DNA from: Tolumonas osonensis
GTDB lineage: Bacteria; Pseudomonadota; Gammaproteobacteria; Enterobacterales; Aeromonadaceae
Assembly (NCBI RefSeq): GCF_014202415.1
Contig: NZ_JACHGR010000003.1
Span: forward strand, 186,001-250,000
Reading direction: 5' to 3'
Length of the DNA: 64,000 nucleotides
Shown here: positions 1 through 9,759 of the stretch, piece by piece
How positions within the stretch are numbered: the stretch's first letter is position 1
How the letters are laid out: every line of letters starts with the position of its first letter
Position numbers and translations under genes: made by a program
The notes under the pieces: model-generated
The model's input: only the letters and a program-made list of their open reading frames with translations
The model's database searches: none
Told to the model about the DNA's origin: nothing

Positions 1-203
1 ACACCAATCTTGACGCCATCCAGTTCCGTACCGGTAAGCCGGTATTCATCATCAAGATTGACGTCAGATACTTCAAATTGATAGTAAGAGACACTGAGTC
101 CCAGTTCCTGCCCTGTTTCAGTACGCAACGAATTCGCAGCAAAAACCTGGGAGGCACACAATACAGCTAACAGCGAGAGGGATGGTGCGAGCATTGTCTT
201 CAT
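1..203 (-). CDS. Exported protein, C-terminus cut by window edge
   Basis: Reading leftward from an ATG at 201-203, the first 22 or so residues form a typical signal peptide: two Lys/Met-rich residues, a hydrophobic stretch rich in Leu and Ala, and an A-F-A-type cleavage site near residue 23. The visible mature part is polar and acidic with alternating hydrophobic residues, as in outer-membrane or periplasmic proteins. An AAGGA Shine-Dalgarno sequence lies about 6 bases before the start, which supports the call. Only 67 codons are inside the window, so I do not assign a family or function. Confidence 0.6.
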   Translation of the reverse strand, partial: MKTMLAPSLSLLAVLCASQVFAANSLRTETGQELGLSVSYYQFEVSDVNLDDEYRLTGTELDGVKIG

Positions 204-405
204 GATACATCCTTACACAATAAGTAAAGAGGGGTAATATCAAGTGAGTTCTTATAAAAACAGCTCAGAGTTATCATTCATTTGAATCCACAAACAAACA
301 TCAGAATCATTTGAATAACTATAAAGATAGCAGCATTCGGACGATGCCCCCCGGAATCAGGGGGCAAAACTGCGAAATCAGGCAGGAATATTTAAAAGAA
401 AGGGA

Positions 406-1992
406 TCAATGCTCACGAGTCTTATGGAACTTCACATCCGGGTAACGTTCCATCGTCAGATTGAGGTTCACCATGGTCGGTGCAACATACGCCAGGTTAT
501 CACCGCCATCCAGTGCCAGGTTGAGTGCACACTTACGCTGGAATTCATCGAATTTCTTCGCATCGTCACAGGTAACCCAGCGCGCAGTCGAGACGTTGAT
601 GGTCTCGTAGATCGCTTCCACGTTGTATTCTGATTTCAGACGCGATACCACCACGTCAAACTGCAGCACACCGACCGCGCCCACGATCAGATCGTTGTTT
701 TCGATCGGACGGAACACCTGCACGGCTCCTTCTTCCGACAACTGAACCAGCCCTTTCAGCAACTGTTTCTGCTTGAGCGGATCCTTCAGGCGGATACGGC
801 GGAACAGTTCCGGCGCAAAGTTAGGAATACCGCTGAAATGCAGATCTTCACCCTGGGTGAAGGTATCCCCGATCTGAATGGTACCGTGGTTATGCAGACC
901 GATAATATCGCCCGGATAGGCCTCTTCCGCCTGCTCACGATCGCCGGCCATGAAGGTCACCGCATCGGAGATATTCACATCCTTGCCAAGACGCACATGA
1001 CGCATCTTCATGCCTTTTTCGTACTTACCGGACACCACACGCATGAAGGCGATACGGTCACGGTGTTTCGGATCCATGTTCGCCTGAATTTTAAAGACGA
1101 AACCGGCGAATTTCTCTTCGCTGGCTTCCACCATACGGGTATCGGTTTTGCGTGCCATTGGCGCCGGTGCCCATTCGGTCAGGCCATCCAGCATATGATC
1201 CACACCGAAGTTACCCAGCGCAGTACCGAAGAAGACCGGCGTCATTTCCCCTTTCAGGAATTCTTCCAGATCAAATTCGTGGGATGCGCCCTGTACCAAC
1301 TCCAGCTCGTCACGCAGTTGCGCCGCCAGATCATCACCGACCGCCGCATCCAATTCCGGGTTGTTCAGCCCTTTAACGATGCGCACTTCCTGAATGGTGT
1401 GTCCCTGACCAGACTGATACAGATAGGTCTCATCTTTTGCCAGATGGTAAACCCCTTTGAAAAGCTTGCCACAGCCAATTGGCCAGGTGATCGGCGCACA
1501 TTTGATTTTCAGTTCGTTCTCGACTTCATCCAGCAGCTCCATCGGATCGCGGATATCACGGTCAAGTTTGTTCATGAAAGTCAGGATCGGCGTATCACGC
1601 AGACGGGTTACTTCCATCAGTTTACGGGTACGATCCTCAACCCCTTTTGCCGCATCGATCACCATCAGGCAGCAGTCGACCGCCGTCAGTGTACGATAGG
1701 TATCTTCCGAGAAGTCTTCGTGACCCGGGGTATCCAGCAGGTTGACCAGACTGTCGCGATAAGGGAACTGCATCACGGAGGTGGTGATAGAAATACCACG
1801 CTGTTTTTCCATCTCCATCCAGTCAGATTTCGCATGCTGACCAGAGCCGCCACGGCCTTTTACCGTACCGGCAGTCTGAATCGCACGTCCGAATAACAGA
1901 ACTTTTTCAGTAATGGTTGTTTTACCCGCATCCGGGTGTGAAATGATCGCGAAAGTACGGCGTTTACCCACTTCCTGAAGAAAATCTGGCAT
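406..1992 (-). CDS. prfC: Peptide chain release factor 3
   Basis: RF3 is a translational GTPase that removes RF1/RF2 from the ribosome after peptide release. The 528-residue product matches the family length almost exactly. The P-loop (HPDAGKTT) is at residues 19-26, the G3 box DTPGH at 87-91 and the G4 box NKLD at 141-144. The C-terminal half carries the RF3-specific elongation-factor domains and ends in the conserved KTREH-type tail. It stands alone on the minus strand. A GC-rich hairpin at 346-365 lies downstream but has no U-run. The start gives the expected MPDFLQEV N-terminus. Confidence 0.98.
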   Translation of the reverse strand: MPDFLQEVGKRRTFAIISHPDAGKTTITEKVLLFGRAIQTAGTVKGRGGSGQHAKSDWMEMEKQRGISITTSVMQFPYRDSLVNLLDTPGHEDFSEDTYRTLTAVDCCLMVIDAAKGVEDRTRKLMEVTRLRDTPILTFMNKLDRDIRDPMELLDEVENELKIKCAPITWPIGCGKLFKGVYHLAKDETYLYQSGQGHTIQEVRIVKGLNNPELDAAVGDDLAAQLRDELELVQGASHEFDLEEFLKGEMTPVFFGTALGNFGVDHMLDGLTEWAPAPMARKTDTRMVEASEEKFAGFVFKIQANMDPKHRDRIAFMRVVSGKYEKGMKMRHVRLGKDVNISDAVTFMAGDREQAEEAYPGDIIGLHNHGTIQIGDTFTQGEDLHFSGIPNFAPELFRRIRLKDPLKQKQLLKGLVQLSEEGAVQVFRPIENNDLIVGAVGVLQFDVVVSRLKSEYNVEAIYETINVSTARWVTCDDAKKFDEFQRKCALNLALDGGDNLAYVAPTMVNLNLTMERYPDVKFHKTREH

Positions 1993-2132
1993 TTTCTGTC
2001 TCTGACTGGCTGGTTATACATCAAAACTGGGGGCGGATTATAAACCGTGTCGCTGATTTTTCCCATGATTGATGAACAACAGAAAAAAGCAGGCGACCTG
2101 CGCCTGCAAAGGTGGAATTACAGAAAACCGCT

Positions 2133-2735
2133 TCAGGCCGCCGCCGGGTTGTAACGTCCGGGTTTGTGGTTGGTCGCCAGCACCACATTGACGATGATGG
2201 CGGCAAATACCGACAGGGATAACACCGACCAGGAGGTCACCAGCGCAGAGGAAAGCACGATGGTGCAATCCAGCCCCATCTGGACTTTACCCGCGTTCAA
2301 CCCGTAACGCTCCTGCAACCAGAGGCACAGAATGTTAAAACCGCCCAGGCTGGCACGGTGACGGAACAGGATCAGCAAGCCAATACCGATCAGTACGCTG
2401 CCCATCATTGCCGCATACAGCGGACGGATCTGGTTTAGCTGCAGCCATTGATGCAGGTGATCACCAAGGAAAGAGACAGCAGAGACGGCCACCAGCGTCT
2501 TGGCCACAAACAGGCCACCCAGACGCTTCCAGGCCAGCCAGTAAAAAGGCACGTTCAGCAGGAAAAACAGCTGTCCAAAACTCAGCGGTAACACCTTGTG
2601 CAGCAACAGCGCCAATCCGGCGGTTCCGCCGACAACCAGACCGGGCTGGTTAAAAAAGACAATTCCCAGAGAAATCAGACCGGTTGCCGTCAGCATGGCC
2701 AATACATCTTCGATCCAATTGTGTTGAACAGGCAT
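2133..2735 (-). CDS. YitT family (DUF161-type) inner-membrane protein
   Basis: A 200-residue, very hydrophobic protein with about five to six predicted membrane segments. The pattern GxxFFNQPGLVVGGTAGLALLLH near the N-terminus, then a central GS-LIGIGLLILFRHRASLGG segment, is what I know from the YitT/DUF161 membrane family, whose transport role is largely unproven. The reading frame stays open further upstream, but the Met at 2735 (MPVQHNW) is preferred because the upstream extension is Arg/Cys-rich and unlike the family. It is transcribed alone on the minus strand and convergent with nothing nearby. No substrate can be named from sequence. Confidence 0.8.
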   Translation of the reverse strand: MPVQHNWIEDVLAMLTATGLISLGIVFFNQPGLVVGGTAGLALLLHKVLPLSFGQLFFLLNVPFYWLAWKRLGGLFVAKTLVAVSAVSFLGDHLHQWLQLNQIRPLYAAMMGSVLIGIGLLILFRHRASLGGFNILCLWLQERYGLNAGKVQMGLDCTIVLSSALVTSWSVLSLSVFAAIIVNVVLATNHKPGRYNPAAA

Positions 2736-2920
2736 CTCATTTCCATCAGGTAAACATAACCGCCGCCATGCTACCAAGATCACAGTTTTTACCCACCTTT
2801 TGCCGCTCAGAGCCAGAGCGCAGAGATGTAAACTTTCGAGGACAACAAACTCACCATAACGGTGCAAATTGCAGGCAGGTTATACAAGAAGAGAAAAAGT
2901 GGAGAGAATCAGAGAAAAGC

Positions 2921-2951
2921 AATTGATAATAGTTATCATTTGCAATATGAT
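2921..2951 (+). promoter_or_regulatory. Sigma70 promoter overlapped by a Fur-box-like operator
   Basis: A -35 box TTGATA (2923-2928) and a -10 box TATGAT (2946-2951) are separated by exactly 17 bases. The -35 and spacer contain the palindrome TGATAA-TAG-TTATCA (2924-2938), close to the core of the Fur consensus GATAATGATAATCATTATC. Fur bound here would block polymerase. The promoter points away from the YitT gene toward the end of rlmB and no protein gene follows, so its product is most simply the small RNA below. Confidence 0.6.
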
Positions 2952-2956
2952 TATCT

Positions 2957-3053
2957 ACATCGTTATGTTGAGCAATACTCTGTAGACCCACCCTTTTTCC
3001 TCCTCTGAAGGGTGACATTTTCGAGGCTGGCTAATCACCAGCCTCTTTTTTAT
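2957..3053 (+). ncRNA. Candidate Fur-repressed small RNA (RyhB-like in logic)
   Basis: Starting about 6 bases after the -10 box, a transcript of about 95 nt would end at a strong intrinsic terminator. Three stems are visible: a weak 5' pairing CTACA/TGTAG (2955-2959 with 2981-2985); a 7-bp stem CACCCTT/AAGGGTG (2989-2995 with 3008-3014) whose 12-base loop holds the pyrimidine run CCTCC; and the terminator at 3023-3051. The loop is complementary to Shine-Dalgarno sequences, and the U-rich tail would suit Hfq binding. Length and iron-type promoter resemble RyhB, but I do not see the conserved RyhB core, so homology is not claimed. No plausible protein is encoded in the interval. Confidence 0.5.
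3023..3051 (+). terminator. Intrinsic terminator of the candidate small RNA
   Basis: A perfect 8-bp stem GAGGCTGG/CCAGCCTC with loop CTAATCA is followed by six T on the plus strand only. On the minus strand, directly after rlmB, the stem is followed by GAAAAT rather than a U-run. So it serves plus-strand transcription even though no plus-strand protein gene precedes it. Confidence 0.8.
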
Positions 3054-3056
3054 CTG

Positions 3057-3794
3057 TCAGGAACGTCGTTGTCTTACGGCTTCAAACAGACAGATCCCGG
3101 TCGCGACTGATACGTTCAGACTGGAAACGGTGCCCGCCATCGGAATACTGATCAGCTCATCACAGTGCTCACGGGTCAGACGCCGCATGCCGTCGCCTTC
3201 TGCGCCCATCACCAGTGCCAGCGGACCGGTCAGTTTCGCCGCAAACACATCGTGCGTGGCTTCGCCGGCAGTGCCGACCACCCAGACACCGCGCTCTTTC
3301 AGCTCACGCAGAGTACGGGCGAGGTTTGTCACCTGAATAAACGGAACACTCTCCGCAGCACCACAGGCCACTTTACGCGCCGTACCGGTCAGACTGACCG
3401 ATTTGTCCCGCGGCACAATCAGCGCATGCACGCCCGCCGCATCGGCAGTACGCAGACAGGCGCCCAGATTATGCGGATCGGTCACTCCATCCAATACCAG
3501 AAAAAAGGGTGTCTGCTCTTTCTCCAGAATCTTGTCCAGATCAGACTCATCCAGTTTACGGCCTTCACGCACACGAGCGATGATCCCCTGATGAATGGCC
3601 CCTTCGGCTTTGTCATCCAGTGTCTTGCGCTGCACATACTGAATGCTGACGCCATACTGCTGCAGAATGGCCAACAGCGGTTGCAGACGATCATCATCTC
3701 GTCCTTTCAGTACCCATGCTTCCAGAAAACGTTCCGGAGCAACCTCCAGCAACGCTTTTACCGCATGGATCCCGTAAATTAATTCGCTACTCAT
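3057..3794 (-). CDS. rlmB: 23S rRNA (Gm2251) 2'-O-methyltransferase
   Basis: RlmB methylates the 2'-OH of G2251 in the ribosomal P-loop using S-adenosylmethionine. The 245-residue protein has the family's N-terminal substrate-binding domain (residues 1-75) and a SpoU/TrmH knotted methyltransferase domain with [13 protein letters not shown] in motif 1 and [15 protein letters not shown] at the C-terminus. Its ATG overlaps the stop of rnr in an ATGA arrangement, so translation is likely coupled. rnr-rlmB is the usual order in gammaproteobacteria. Confidence 0.97.
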   Translation of the reverse strand: MSSELIYGIHAVKALLEVAPERFLEAWVLKGRDDDRLQPLLAILQQYGVSIQYVQRKTLDDKAEGAIHQGIIARVREGRKLDESDLDKILEKEQTPFFLVLDGVTDPHNLGACLRTADAAGVHALIVPRDKSVSLTGTARKVACGAAESVPFIQVTNLARTLRELKERGVWVVGTAGEATHDVFAAKLTGPLALVMGAEGDGMRRLTREHCDELISIPMAGTVSSLNVSVATGICLFEAVRQRRS

Positions 3795-6220
3795 TTCTTC
3801 GCTTTTCCCTGACGTTTTTTACGATCGCTTTTCTTGGCAGATCGCGAACGCTCAATTTTATCACTGGCACCAGTACGATGTTTGCCTTTTTGCTTACGCT
3901 CTTTACCTGCCGGCGCTGATGCCTTTTCCTGATCAGCAGAAGCTTTACGCTGTTTACTGCGTTCGCGCTTATCCTGAATATCACTGAGCAGTTTCTGTTT
4001 TTTCTTCGCATCCTTACCGGTAAACACCAGTGGTTCTTCCACCAGCATCAGATCGATCTTGCGATCATCCAGATTGACACCCACTACCCTGACTTTCACC
4101 TTATCACCCAGACGATAAACGCGACGGAAATTTTCACCGATCAGAGTCTGCCGGGAAGGATCAAACTGGTAGTAGTCATTGGTCAGTGTGGAAACATGCA
4201 CCAGCCCGTCGATGTTCAAATCGGCCAGACGAATAAAACAGCCGAATGACGTCACATTAGAGATCACGCCATCGAATTCAGATCCAACATGATCCTGCAT
4301 GTATTCACATTTCAACCAGTCCGCCACATCCCGGGTCGCATCGTCTGCTCGTCGTTCGGTCATCGAACACTGCAGACCCATCGGGGAGATTTCATCATAG
4401 TTGTAATGATAACCACCGCCTGGCGTCCATTTATTTTTCGGATTTCCTTCCTGACGCGCCAGCTCATATTTGATGGCACGGTGCAGTAACAGATCCGGAT
4501 AACGACGGATAGGCGATGTGAAATGCGCATAGGATTTCAGCGCCAGACCAAAGTGCCCGATATTGTCTGCACTGTATTGCGCCTGCTGCATGGAACGCAG
4601 CAGCATGGTATTGATCAGCTCCACATCCGGACGATCCTGAACCTGTGCGGCCAGGACAGCATAATCCATTGGCTCCGGTTCTTCCCCGCCTTTCAGCTCC
4701 AGACCCAATTCGGCCAGGAACTGGCGGAAAGTCTCCAGCTTCAGCTCGCCCGGACGATCATGCACACGGAACAGCGTTTCCGCTTCCTGTTTCTCAATAA
4801 ACTTAGCGGCCGCCACGTTTGCCTGAATCATGCACTCTTCAATCAGTTTGTGCGCATCATTACGGATCAGCGGCACAATACGTTCGATTTTGCGCTGTGC
4901 GTTGAAAATAAAACGGGTTTCATCACTCTCGAATTCCACCGCACCACGCTGGTGACGTGCCGTTCTCAGCGCATGATACAGTTTGTGCAGCTCTTCAATG
5001 TGCGGCACTAGCTCGGCGTATTGTTCCCGTAATTTCAGATCGCCATCCAGGATTGCCGCCACCTTGGTATAGGTCAGACGGGCATGGGAATTCATGACGG
5101 CTTCATAGAATTTATAGCCGGATAAACGCCCGGCTTCGGAGATGGTCATTTCGCAGACCATACAAAGACGATCTACCTGCGGGTTCAGCGAGCACAAACC
5201 GTTAGAGAGCACTTCCGGCAACATCGGTACCACAAACTCAGGGAAATACACCGAGTTACCGCGGTTATACGCCTCATGGTCCAATGCGGCACCGGGACGC
5301 ACATAATAAGAAACATCCGCAATAGCGACCCACAAGCGCCAGCCACCACTGCGTTTACGTTCACAGAATACGGCATCATCAAAATCGCGGGCATCTTCGC
5401 CATCAATGGTCACCAGCGGTAATTCGCGTAGATCGACTCGTCCGACCTTTGCTTCCTCAGGTACCTCTTCTGTCAGCGACTTGATCTGGTTAAGGACTTC
5501 CTGTGGCCATTCATGCGGTATCCCGAATTTGCGGATCGCAATATCGATCTCCATACCGGGATCCATATTGTCACCCAGTACTTCCAGGATCTGTCCCATT
5601 GCATTCAGGCGGCCAGTCGGGCGTTGTGTCACCCGCACCACCACGATCTGGCTCTGGCGCGCACCCAGCGTTGCATCAGGCGGTACCAGGATATCCTGGA
5701 TAATACGGTTATCATCCGGCACCACAAAACCAACACCGTTTTCGACAAAGTAACGACCAACCAGATCCATATCCCGCGACTGCAGCAAACGTACCAGACG
5801 CGCTTCCTGCCGGCCTTTGGCATCCGTTTTGGTAGGCTGGACCAGTACATAATCACCATGCATCAGGCTGGCCATATCCCATTGATTCAGGAACAGGTCA
5901 GAACCGCCACTATCCGGGCGCAGGAAACCATATCCATCTTTATGGCCGATGACATAGCCTTTGATCAGATTCAGTTTATCCGGCAGCGCATAAGTCCGCC
6001 CACGGGTAAACACCAACTGTCCATCCCGCTCCATCGCGCGCAAGCGACGGCGCAGCCCTTCCAGCAGCTCCTCATCTGTCAGCATCAGTGTCTTTTCGAT
6101 TTCATCGCGGGACATCGGACGGCCATTTTTTTCAATCAATGCCAGAATGAGTTCACGACTCGCGATAGGTTTTTCGTATTTTTCAGCTTCGCGTGCGGCG
6201 AAAGGATCTTTAGGGGACAT
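3791..6220 (-). CDS. rnr: Ribonuclease R
   Basis: RNase R is a processive 3'-5' exoribonuclease that degrades structured RNA and takes part in rRNA quality control. The 809-residue protein has an N-terminal winged-helix region, cold-shock domains, the RNB catalytic domain with the metal-binding [11 protein letters not shown] motif near residue 273, an S1 domain at about 645-730, and a Lys/Arg/Ser-rich basic tail from about 735. The frame extends 19 codons upstream, but the ATG at 6220 (MSPKDPF) fits family N-termini. rlmB follows with overlapping stop and start. Confidence 0.97.
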   Translation of the reverse strand: MSPKDPFAAREAEKYEKPIASRELILALIEKNGRPMSRDEIEKTLMLTDEELLEGLRRRLRAMERDGQLVFTRGRTYALPDKLNLIKGYVIGHKDGYGFLRPDSGGSDLFLNQWDMASLMHGDYVLVQPTKTDAKGRQEARLVRLLQSRDMDLVGRYFVENGVGFVVPDDNRIIQDILVPPDATLGARQSQIVVVRVTQRPTGRLNAMGQILEVLGDNMDPGMEIDIAIRKFGIPHEWPQEVLNQIKSLTEEVPEEAKVGRVDLRELPLVTIDGEDARDFDDAVFCERKRSGGWRLWVAIADVSYYVRPGAALDHEAYNRGNSVYFPEFVVPMLPEVLSNGLCSLNPQVDRLCMVCEMTISEAGRLSGYKFYEAVMNSHARLTYTKVAAILDGDLKLREQYAELVPHIEELHKLYHALRTARHQRGAVEFESDETRFIFNAQRKIERIVPLIRNDAHKLIEECMIQANVAAAKFIEKQEAETLFRVHDRPGELKLETFRQFLAELGLELKGGEEPEPMDYAVLAAQVQDRPDVELINTMLLRSMQQAQYSADNIGHFGLALKSYAHFTSPIRRYPDLLLHRAIKYELARQEGNPKNKWTPGGGYHYNYDEISPMGLQCSMTERRADDATRDVADWLKCEYMQDHVGSEFDGVISNVTSFGCFIRLADLNIDGLVHVSTLTNDYYQFDPSRQTLIGENFRRVYRLGDKVKVRVVGVNLDDRKIDLMLVEEPLVFTGKDAKKKQKLLSDIQDKRERSKQRKASADQEKASAPAGKERKQKGKHRTGASDKIERSRSAKKSDRKKRQGKAKK

Positions 6221-6333
6221 AGAAGGCCTGCCATTGGCAATAAATAAAGTCTCAATGAGTATAGCGAAATCAATCACTTTTTGTCAGAACGACGCCATAC
6301 TGAGTAGTAGCGGCATCATCCTGACGCTACGGT

Positions 6334-7224
6334 TTAAAAATTCTGCAGTTGCTGCTGACACAACTCGGCCAGACGCTGGTAACGGGCTTTAAGCGGCGAA
6401 CCCGGGCGATAAATCAGGCCGATGGTTCTTTTGGGCTCAGGATCATGACAAGGCAGATAACACACCCCATCACGTATTCTTTCCTGCGGAACCGCCAGTT
6501 CAGGGATCAGTGTAATGCCGGCACCAGCCGCGACCATGTTGCGTAATGTTTCCAGACTGGTTGCCCGGAAATGAGTGTCTTCCCGTGCTCCGGCAGCAAA
6601 ACAAAAGCCCAGCGCTTGCTCACGTAAACAATGACCGTCCTCGAGCATCAGCAGCTGTTGCCCGGACAGTTCAGTCATCGCAACCTGCTCACGCTGCGCC
6701 CATACATGATCGGCAGCGATAGCAAGATACATCCCCTCATCAAATACCGGTATTTCAATGAATGATGCCGTTTCTTTGACCAGGGCCAGCAAAGCGCAGT
6801 CCAGTTCACCATTTTCCAGCTGAGCCACAATCTGGTGAGTCTGAGCTTCGTGCAGATAGATTTCCAGTTCCGGAAACTCATGACGAATCGCCGGAATAAT
6901 ATGCGGTAACAAATAAGGACCCACGGTAGGAATCAGGCCAATATGTAATGGTCCGGCCATCTCTTCCGTGTGTTGCTGCGCCATTTCCTTCAGCAGACGG
7001 GCCTCTTCCAGGACACGTCTGGCCTGAGCGACCAATTGCAATCCTGACGCGGTAAACAACACCTTGCGGCTGGTTCGCTCCAGCAGAACGACACCTAATT
7101 CATCTTCCAATTTACGGATTTGTCCGCTTAACGTCGGCTGACTGACATAACAGGCTTCAGCCGCCAACCGAAAATGCTGGTGTTCAGCCAAAGCAACCAG
7201 ATATTCCAGATCGCGTAGATTCAT
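6334..7224 (-). CDS. oxyR: Hydrogen-peroxide-sensing regulator OxyR
   Basis: A LysR-type activator of peroxide defence genes. The N-terminal winged helix-turn-helix occupies residues 1-60, followed by the linker helix and the regulatory domain. The redox pair Cys199 and Cys208 (GHCLREQALGFC) falls at exactly the positions known from E. coli OxyR, so peroxide sensing by disulfide formation should be conserved. Length 296 residues is close to the E. coli protein. It is divergent from cybC, and a likely autoregulatory site lies 12 bases before the start. Confidence 0.97.
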   Translation of the reverse strand: MNLRDLEYLVALAEHQHFRLAAEACYVSQPTLSGQIRKLEDELGVVLLERTSRKVLFTASGLQLVAQARRVLEEARLLKEMAQQHTEEMAGPLHIGLIPTVGPYLLPHIIPAIRHEFPELEIYLHEAQTHQIVAQLENGELDCALLALVKETASFIEIPVFDEGMYLAIAADHVWAQREQVAMTELSGQQLLMLEDGHCLREQALGFCFAAGAREDTHFRATSLETLRNMVAAGAGITLIPELAVPQERIRDGVCYLPCHDPEPKRTIGLIYRPGSPLKARYQRLAELCQQQLQNF

Positions 7225-7235
7225 TGTGCATTCCG

Positions 7236-7261
7236 ATAGATTTTAACTATCAAAAGAATAA
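7236..7261 (-). promoter_or_regulatory. Partial OxyR-type binding site
   Basis: Tetranucleotides ATAG (7236), CTAT (7247) and ATAA (7258) are spaced by exactly 7 bases, matching three of the four ATAG/CTAT elements of the oxidised-OxyR consensus. The fourth element does not match. The position directly upstream of oxyR fits autorepression. Confidence 0.4.
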
Positions 7262-7404
7262 CAAGTAGTGGCTATAGCTATCAATAAGCTATCCATATTA
7301 TCACCTTAGACGGTCTATACTTGCTGAACAACTTTTTAACGTTCATTTAATCTTCCGGTATTAGTCTGTGTCCGATAGCCGATACTGTTTCCAAGGAATC
7401 CGAG

Positions 7405-7803
7405 ATGAAAAAAAGTCTAACGTTACTGTCATCTGTATTGCTGACCTCCGCGGTATTGATTGCGCCGGCATTTGCCGCGGTTGATGTCGAAGATGCCATG
7501 AAAGATATGAGCAAAAGTTATCGTCTGGTCATGAATGCCGACGATGCGGCCAGTCTGAAAAAAGATTTGGCCACATTCCGTGCCGCAGCGGTTGAGGCGC
7601 AGTCAGGTATACCAGATAAAATGAAAAAACAGCCTGCAGACAGCACTGAGCGTAAAATTTACGCAGAAGGGATACAGAAACTGATTAATCAGGTAGATGT
7701 TGTCAGCAAACTGGCTGATGAAGGTAAAGTGCCAGAAGCAAAAGCTGAAGCAGCCAAACTGAAAGAACTCATGAAAGAATATCACTCAAAGCTTGGAGTA
7801 TAA
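7405..7803 (+). CDS. cybC: Cytochrome b562, periplasmic
   Basis: A 132-residue precursor with a clear signal peptide (MKKSLTLLSS..., A-F-A cleavage near residue 24) and a mature part of about 107 residues predicted as a four-helix bundle. Key signs are the mature N-terminus V-D-V-E-D-A-M, aligning with the haem-ligand Met7 of E. coli cytochrome b562, and the C-terminal EYHSK, aligning with the ligand His102. No CxxCH motif is present, so haem should be non-covalent (b-type). GIPDKM.K and EGKVPEAKAEA also match the family. It is a soluble electron carrier of uncertain physiological partner. A good RBS (AAGGA) precedes the start. Confidence 0.88.
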   Translation: MKKSLTLLSSVLLTSAVLIAPAFAAVDVEDAMKDMSKSYRLVMNADDAASLKKDLATFRAAAVEAQSGIPDKMKKQPADSTERKIYAEGIQKLINQVDVVSKLADEGKVPEAKAEAAKLKELMKEYHSKLGV

Positions 7804-7820
7804 TCTTGATAAAACCAAAA

Positions 7821-7845
7821 AAGCCGTTGTTTTACAACGGCTTTT
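7821..7845. terminator. Bidirectional terminator between cybC and the lipoprotein gene
   Basis: A perfect 10-bp stem AAGCCGTTGT/ACAACGGCTT with a 3-base loop, flanked by an A-run on the left and a T-run on the right. It can end both the cybC transcript and the convergent lipoprotein transcript. Confidence 0.8.
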
Positions 7846-7865
7846 ATATCTGACAGAGACGGATA

Positions 7866-8366
7866 TTATCGATTAATATAACTCAGGAAATCCGTTTCCA
7901 GTTGTCCGTTAGAAACACAAACCGGGGTAACAGAAGGCGCTGCGACTTTTTCGCCATTACCTTCAAGATAAGAAACGGTAGTTGTGCCTTTCAGATTAAT
8001 AGACGCAACAGATTTATCGGCATTCTGCGTGATCATGAGATTAATCTTAACGGCTGGTTGTTCGATACTGACGCGGGAACCGCCCTTACCACAATCCAGA
8101 TATTTTAAGCCGTCAACATAACTTTCCTGAGAAGCTGACAATACTCCGCCCGTGACTTCACCCTGACCTTCAAAGCCTTTCTCAGCCAGCCAGCGTTGAG
8201 CGCGTCCCCACAATAAATCATATGGGACATTAACTTCAGTACTGGTTTGTACAGGTACAGCCGTCGGCGGTGTATAGCGATATTGCTCGGATACCCCACT
8301 GGAACCTGAACAACCTGCTAACAGCAGAACCATGGAGACACCAATACAACCAAGCGTTTTGTTCAT
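7866..8366 (-). CDS. Putative outer-membrane lipoprotein
   Basis: A 166-residue protein with a lipoprotein signal peptide: MNKTLGCIG, a hydrophobic stretch, and the lipobox L-L-A-G-C with the lipidated Cys at residue 19. Ser/Gly follow the Cys rather than Asp, so sorting to the outer membrane is likely. Two further cysteines in the mature part (near 92 and 150) could form a disulfide. The mature region has an amphipathic section (DLLWGRAQRWLAEKGF) followed by beta-type sequence, a layout seen in uncharacterised enterobacterial lipoproteins. I do not recognise a specific family. Confidence 0.75.
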   Translation of the reverse strand: MNKTLGCIGVSMVLLLAGCSGSSGVSEQYRYTPPTAVPVQTSTEVNVPYDLLWGRAQRWLAEKGFEGQGEVTGGVLSASQESYVDGLKYLDCGKGGSRVSIEQPAVKINLMITQNADKSVASINLKGTTTVSYLEGNGEKVAAPSVTPVCVSNGQLETDFLSYINR

Positions 8367-8463
8367 AAATATACCCTAATTAACCATTATCTGTTGCTGC
8401 CAGAAACGAAGGTATTGTCTAACAAGGTACATTATTTGGCTAGTTTTATTTGGACAATTACTA

Positions 8464-8688
8464 TTAGCGATTCAACAACATACCAGTTTCTAACTCTCGT
8501 TCTCTCTGGCATTCAGCTAAATATATTGCTCCAAGCACAGAAGGTTTTTGATGATATTGATCTATCGCTCTTTCAACCATCAATGTTAACGTCTGCTGTG
8601 TTTTCGCCATACGAAATCTTCGTAACCACATATCTTTTGATTCCAGATCCTGCGGTTCGGTTATATCTTCTTGTTTTTTAGATACCAT
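8464..8688 (-). CDS. Small protein of unknown function
   Basis: A 74-residue highly charged soluble protein, rich in Glu, Lys, Arg and Gln, predicted mostly helical, with a central RRFRMAKTQQTLTLMVERAIDQYHQ helix. No signal peptide or membrane segment. The ribosome-binding site is weak. It is preferred over the overlapping plus-strand frame (8394-8681) because its composition is that of a globular helical protein. It lies between trpS and the lipoprotein gene on the same strand. Function unknown. Confidence 0.5.
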   Translation of the reverse strand: MVSKKQEDITEPQDLESKDMWLRRFRMAKTQQTLTLMVERAIDQYHQKPSVLGAIYLAECQRERELETGMLLNR

Positions 8689-8753
8689 ATATTGTCTTAA
8701 AGTAGTTATATAATGAAGCCGGACTATATATTTTAATAATCCGGCCGGAATAA

Positions 8754-9758
8754 TTAACGTTTACTTACAAAACCAATTGCATCAAATACTCGACGCATTG
8801 TTTCATCCGCCCGCACCTGCGCTTTTTCAGCACCCTGCTGCAGAATCGCCAGCAAAGCCGGCTCATCAGAACGGAACTCCTGATAACGCTGCTGAATAGG
8901 TTCCAGCAGTGCAACAACAGCCTCTGCAGCCTCGGTTTTCAAATGACCGTACATCTTTCCTTCAAAGTGTGCTTCCAGTTCGGCAATAGACCGGCCGGTC
9001 GCACCATGCATCAGGCTCAGCAAGTTACTGACCCCAGCCTTATTTTCAATATCAAACCGGACAACTGGCGGATCTTCGGAATCAGTGACTGCTTTTTTCA
9101 GTTTCTTGGTAATAGATTTAGGATCTTCCAATAAACCAATCACATTGTTCTGATTATCATCCGATTTCGACATTTTCTTCGTCGGATCCTGCAGGCTCAT
9201 TACTTTCGCACCCTGAGGCGGAATAAATGGTTCAGGCGTAGTAAATACATTGCCGTAAATGGAATTAAAACGGTATGCGATATCACGGGTTAATTCAAGA
9301 TGCTGTTTTTGATCCTGACCAACCGGAACCTGATTCGCCTGATATAACAAAATATCAGCCGCCATTAATACCGGATAATCAAATAAACCTACGCTGACAT
9401 TATTTTCATAACGTTGTGATTTATCTTTAAACTGCGTCATACGGGATAATTCACCCATTTGAGTATAGCAATTTAATATCCAGCCTAATTCGGCATGCTG
9501 CGGCACATGCGACTGCATAAATACAGTGCTTTTTGCCGGGTCAATCCCAACCGCCAGGTATAAAGCTGCGGTATCCAGACAAGCTTTACGTAAAACCTGT
9601 GGATCCTGACGTACAGTAATGGCATGTAAATCCACTATACAATACAGACAATCATAATCATCCTGCATCTGAACCCATTGACGCAGTGCACCCATGTAGT
9701 TACCAATGGTCAACTGTCCTGAAGGCTGAGCTCCGCTCAATACGATTGGTTTTGCCAT
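8754..9758 (-). CDS. trpS: Tryptophanyl-tRNA synthetase
   Basis: A class I aminoacyl-tRNA synthetase charging tRNA-Trp. The 334-residue length is normal. The HIGH-type motif appears as TIGN at residues 17-20, and the KMSKS loop is present as KKMSKSDDN. It is the last gene of the aroK-aroB-damX-dam-rpe-gph-trpS series and begins one base after the gph stop, so it is probably co-transcribed. A weak hairpin around CCGGCCGGA follows the stop at 8735-8750. Confidence 0.97.
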   Translation of the reverse strand: MAKPIVLSGAQPSGQLTIGNYMGALRQWVQMQDDYDCLYCIVDLHAITVRQDPQVLRKACLDTAALYLAVGIDPAKSTVFMQSHVPQHAELGWILNCYTQMGELSRMTQFKDKSQRYENNVSVGLFDYPVLMAADILLYQANQVPVGQDQKQHLELTRDIAYRFNSIYGNVFTTPEPFIPPQGAKVMSLQDPTKKMSKSDDNQNNVIGLLEDPKSITKKLKKAVTDSEDPPVVRFDIENKAGVSNLLSLMHGATGRSIAELEAHFEGKMYGHLKTEAAEAVVALLEPIQQRYQEFRSDEPALLAILQQGAEKAQVRADETMRRVFDAIGFVSKR

Positions 9759-9759
9759 T

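Noticed and set aside
346-365. GC-rich stem GCCCCC/GGGGGC after prfC considered as a terminator
   Set aside because: Neither strand has a U-run after the stem, so it is not a convincing intrinsic terminator.
838-1896. Open frame of 352 codons on the plus strand within prfC
   Set aside because: It is fully antisense to prfC, His/Thr/Phe-rich with no recognisable domain, and has no ribosome-binding site.
5513-6247. Open frame of 244 codons on the plus strand within rnr
   Set aside because: Antisense to a strongly conserved gene; composition (His, Arg, Ile, Gln-rich) is that of a shadow frame.
8394-8681. Plus-strand frame of 95 codons overlapping the small protein at 8464-8688
   Set aside because: Irregular composition, no RBS, and the minus-strand frame gives a more protein-like sequence.
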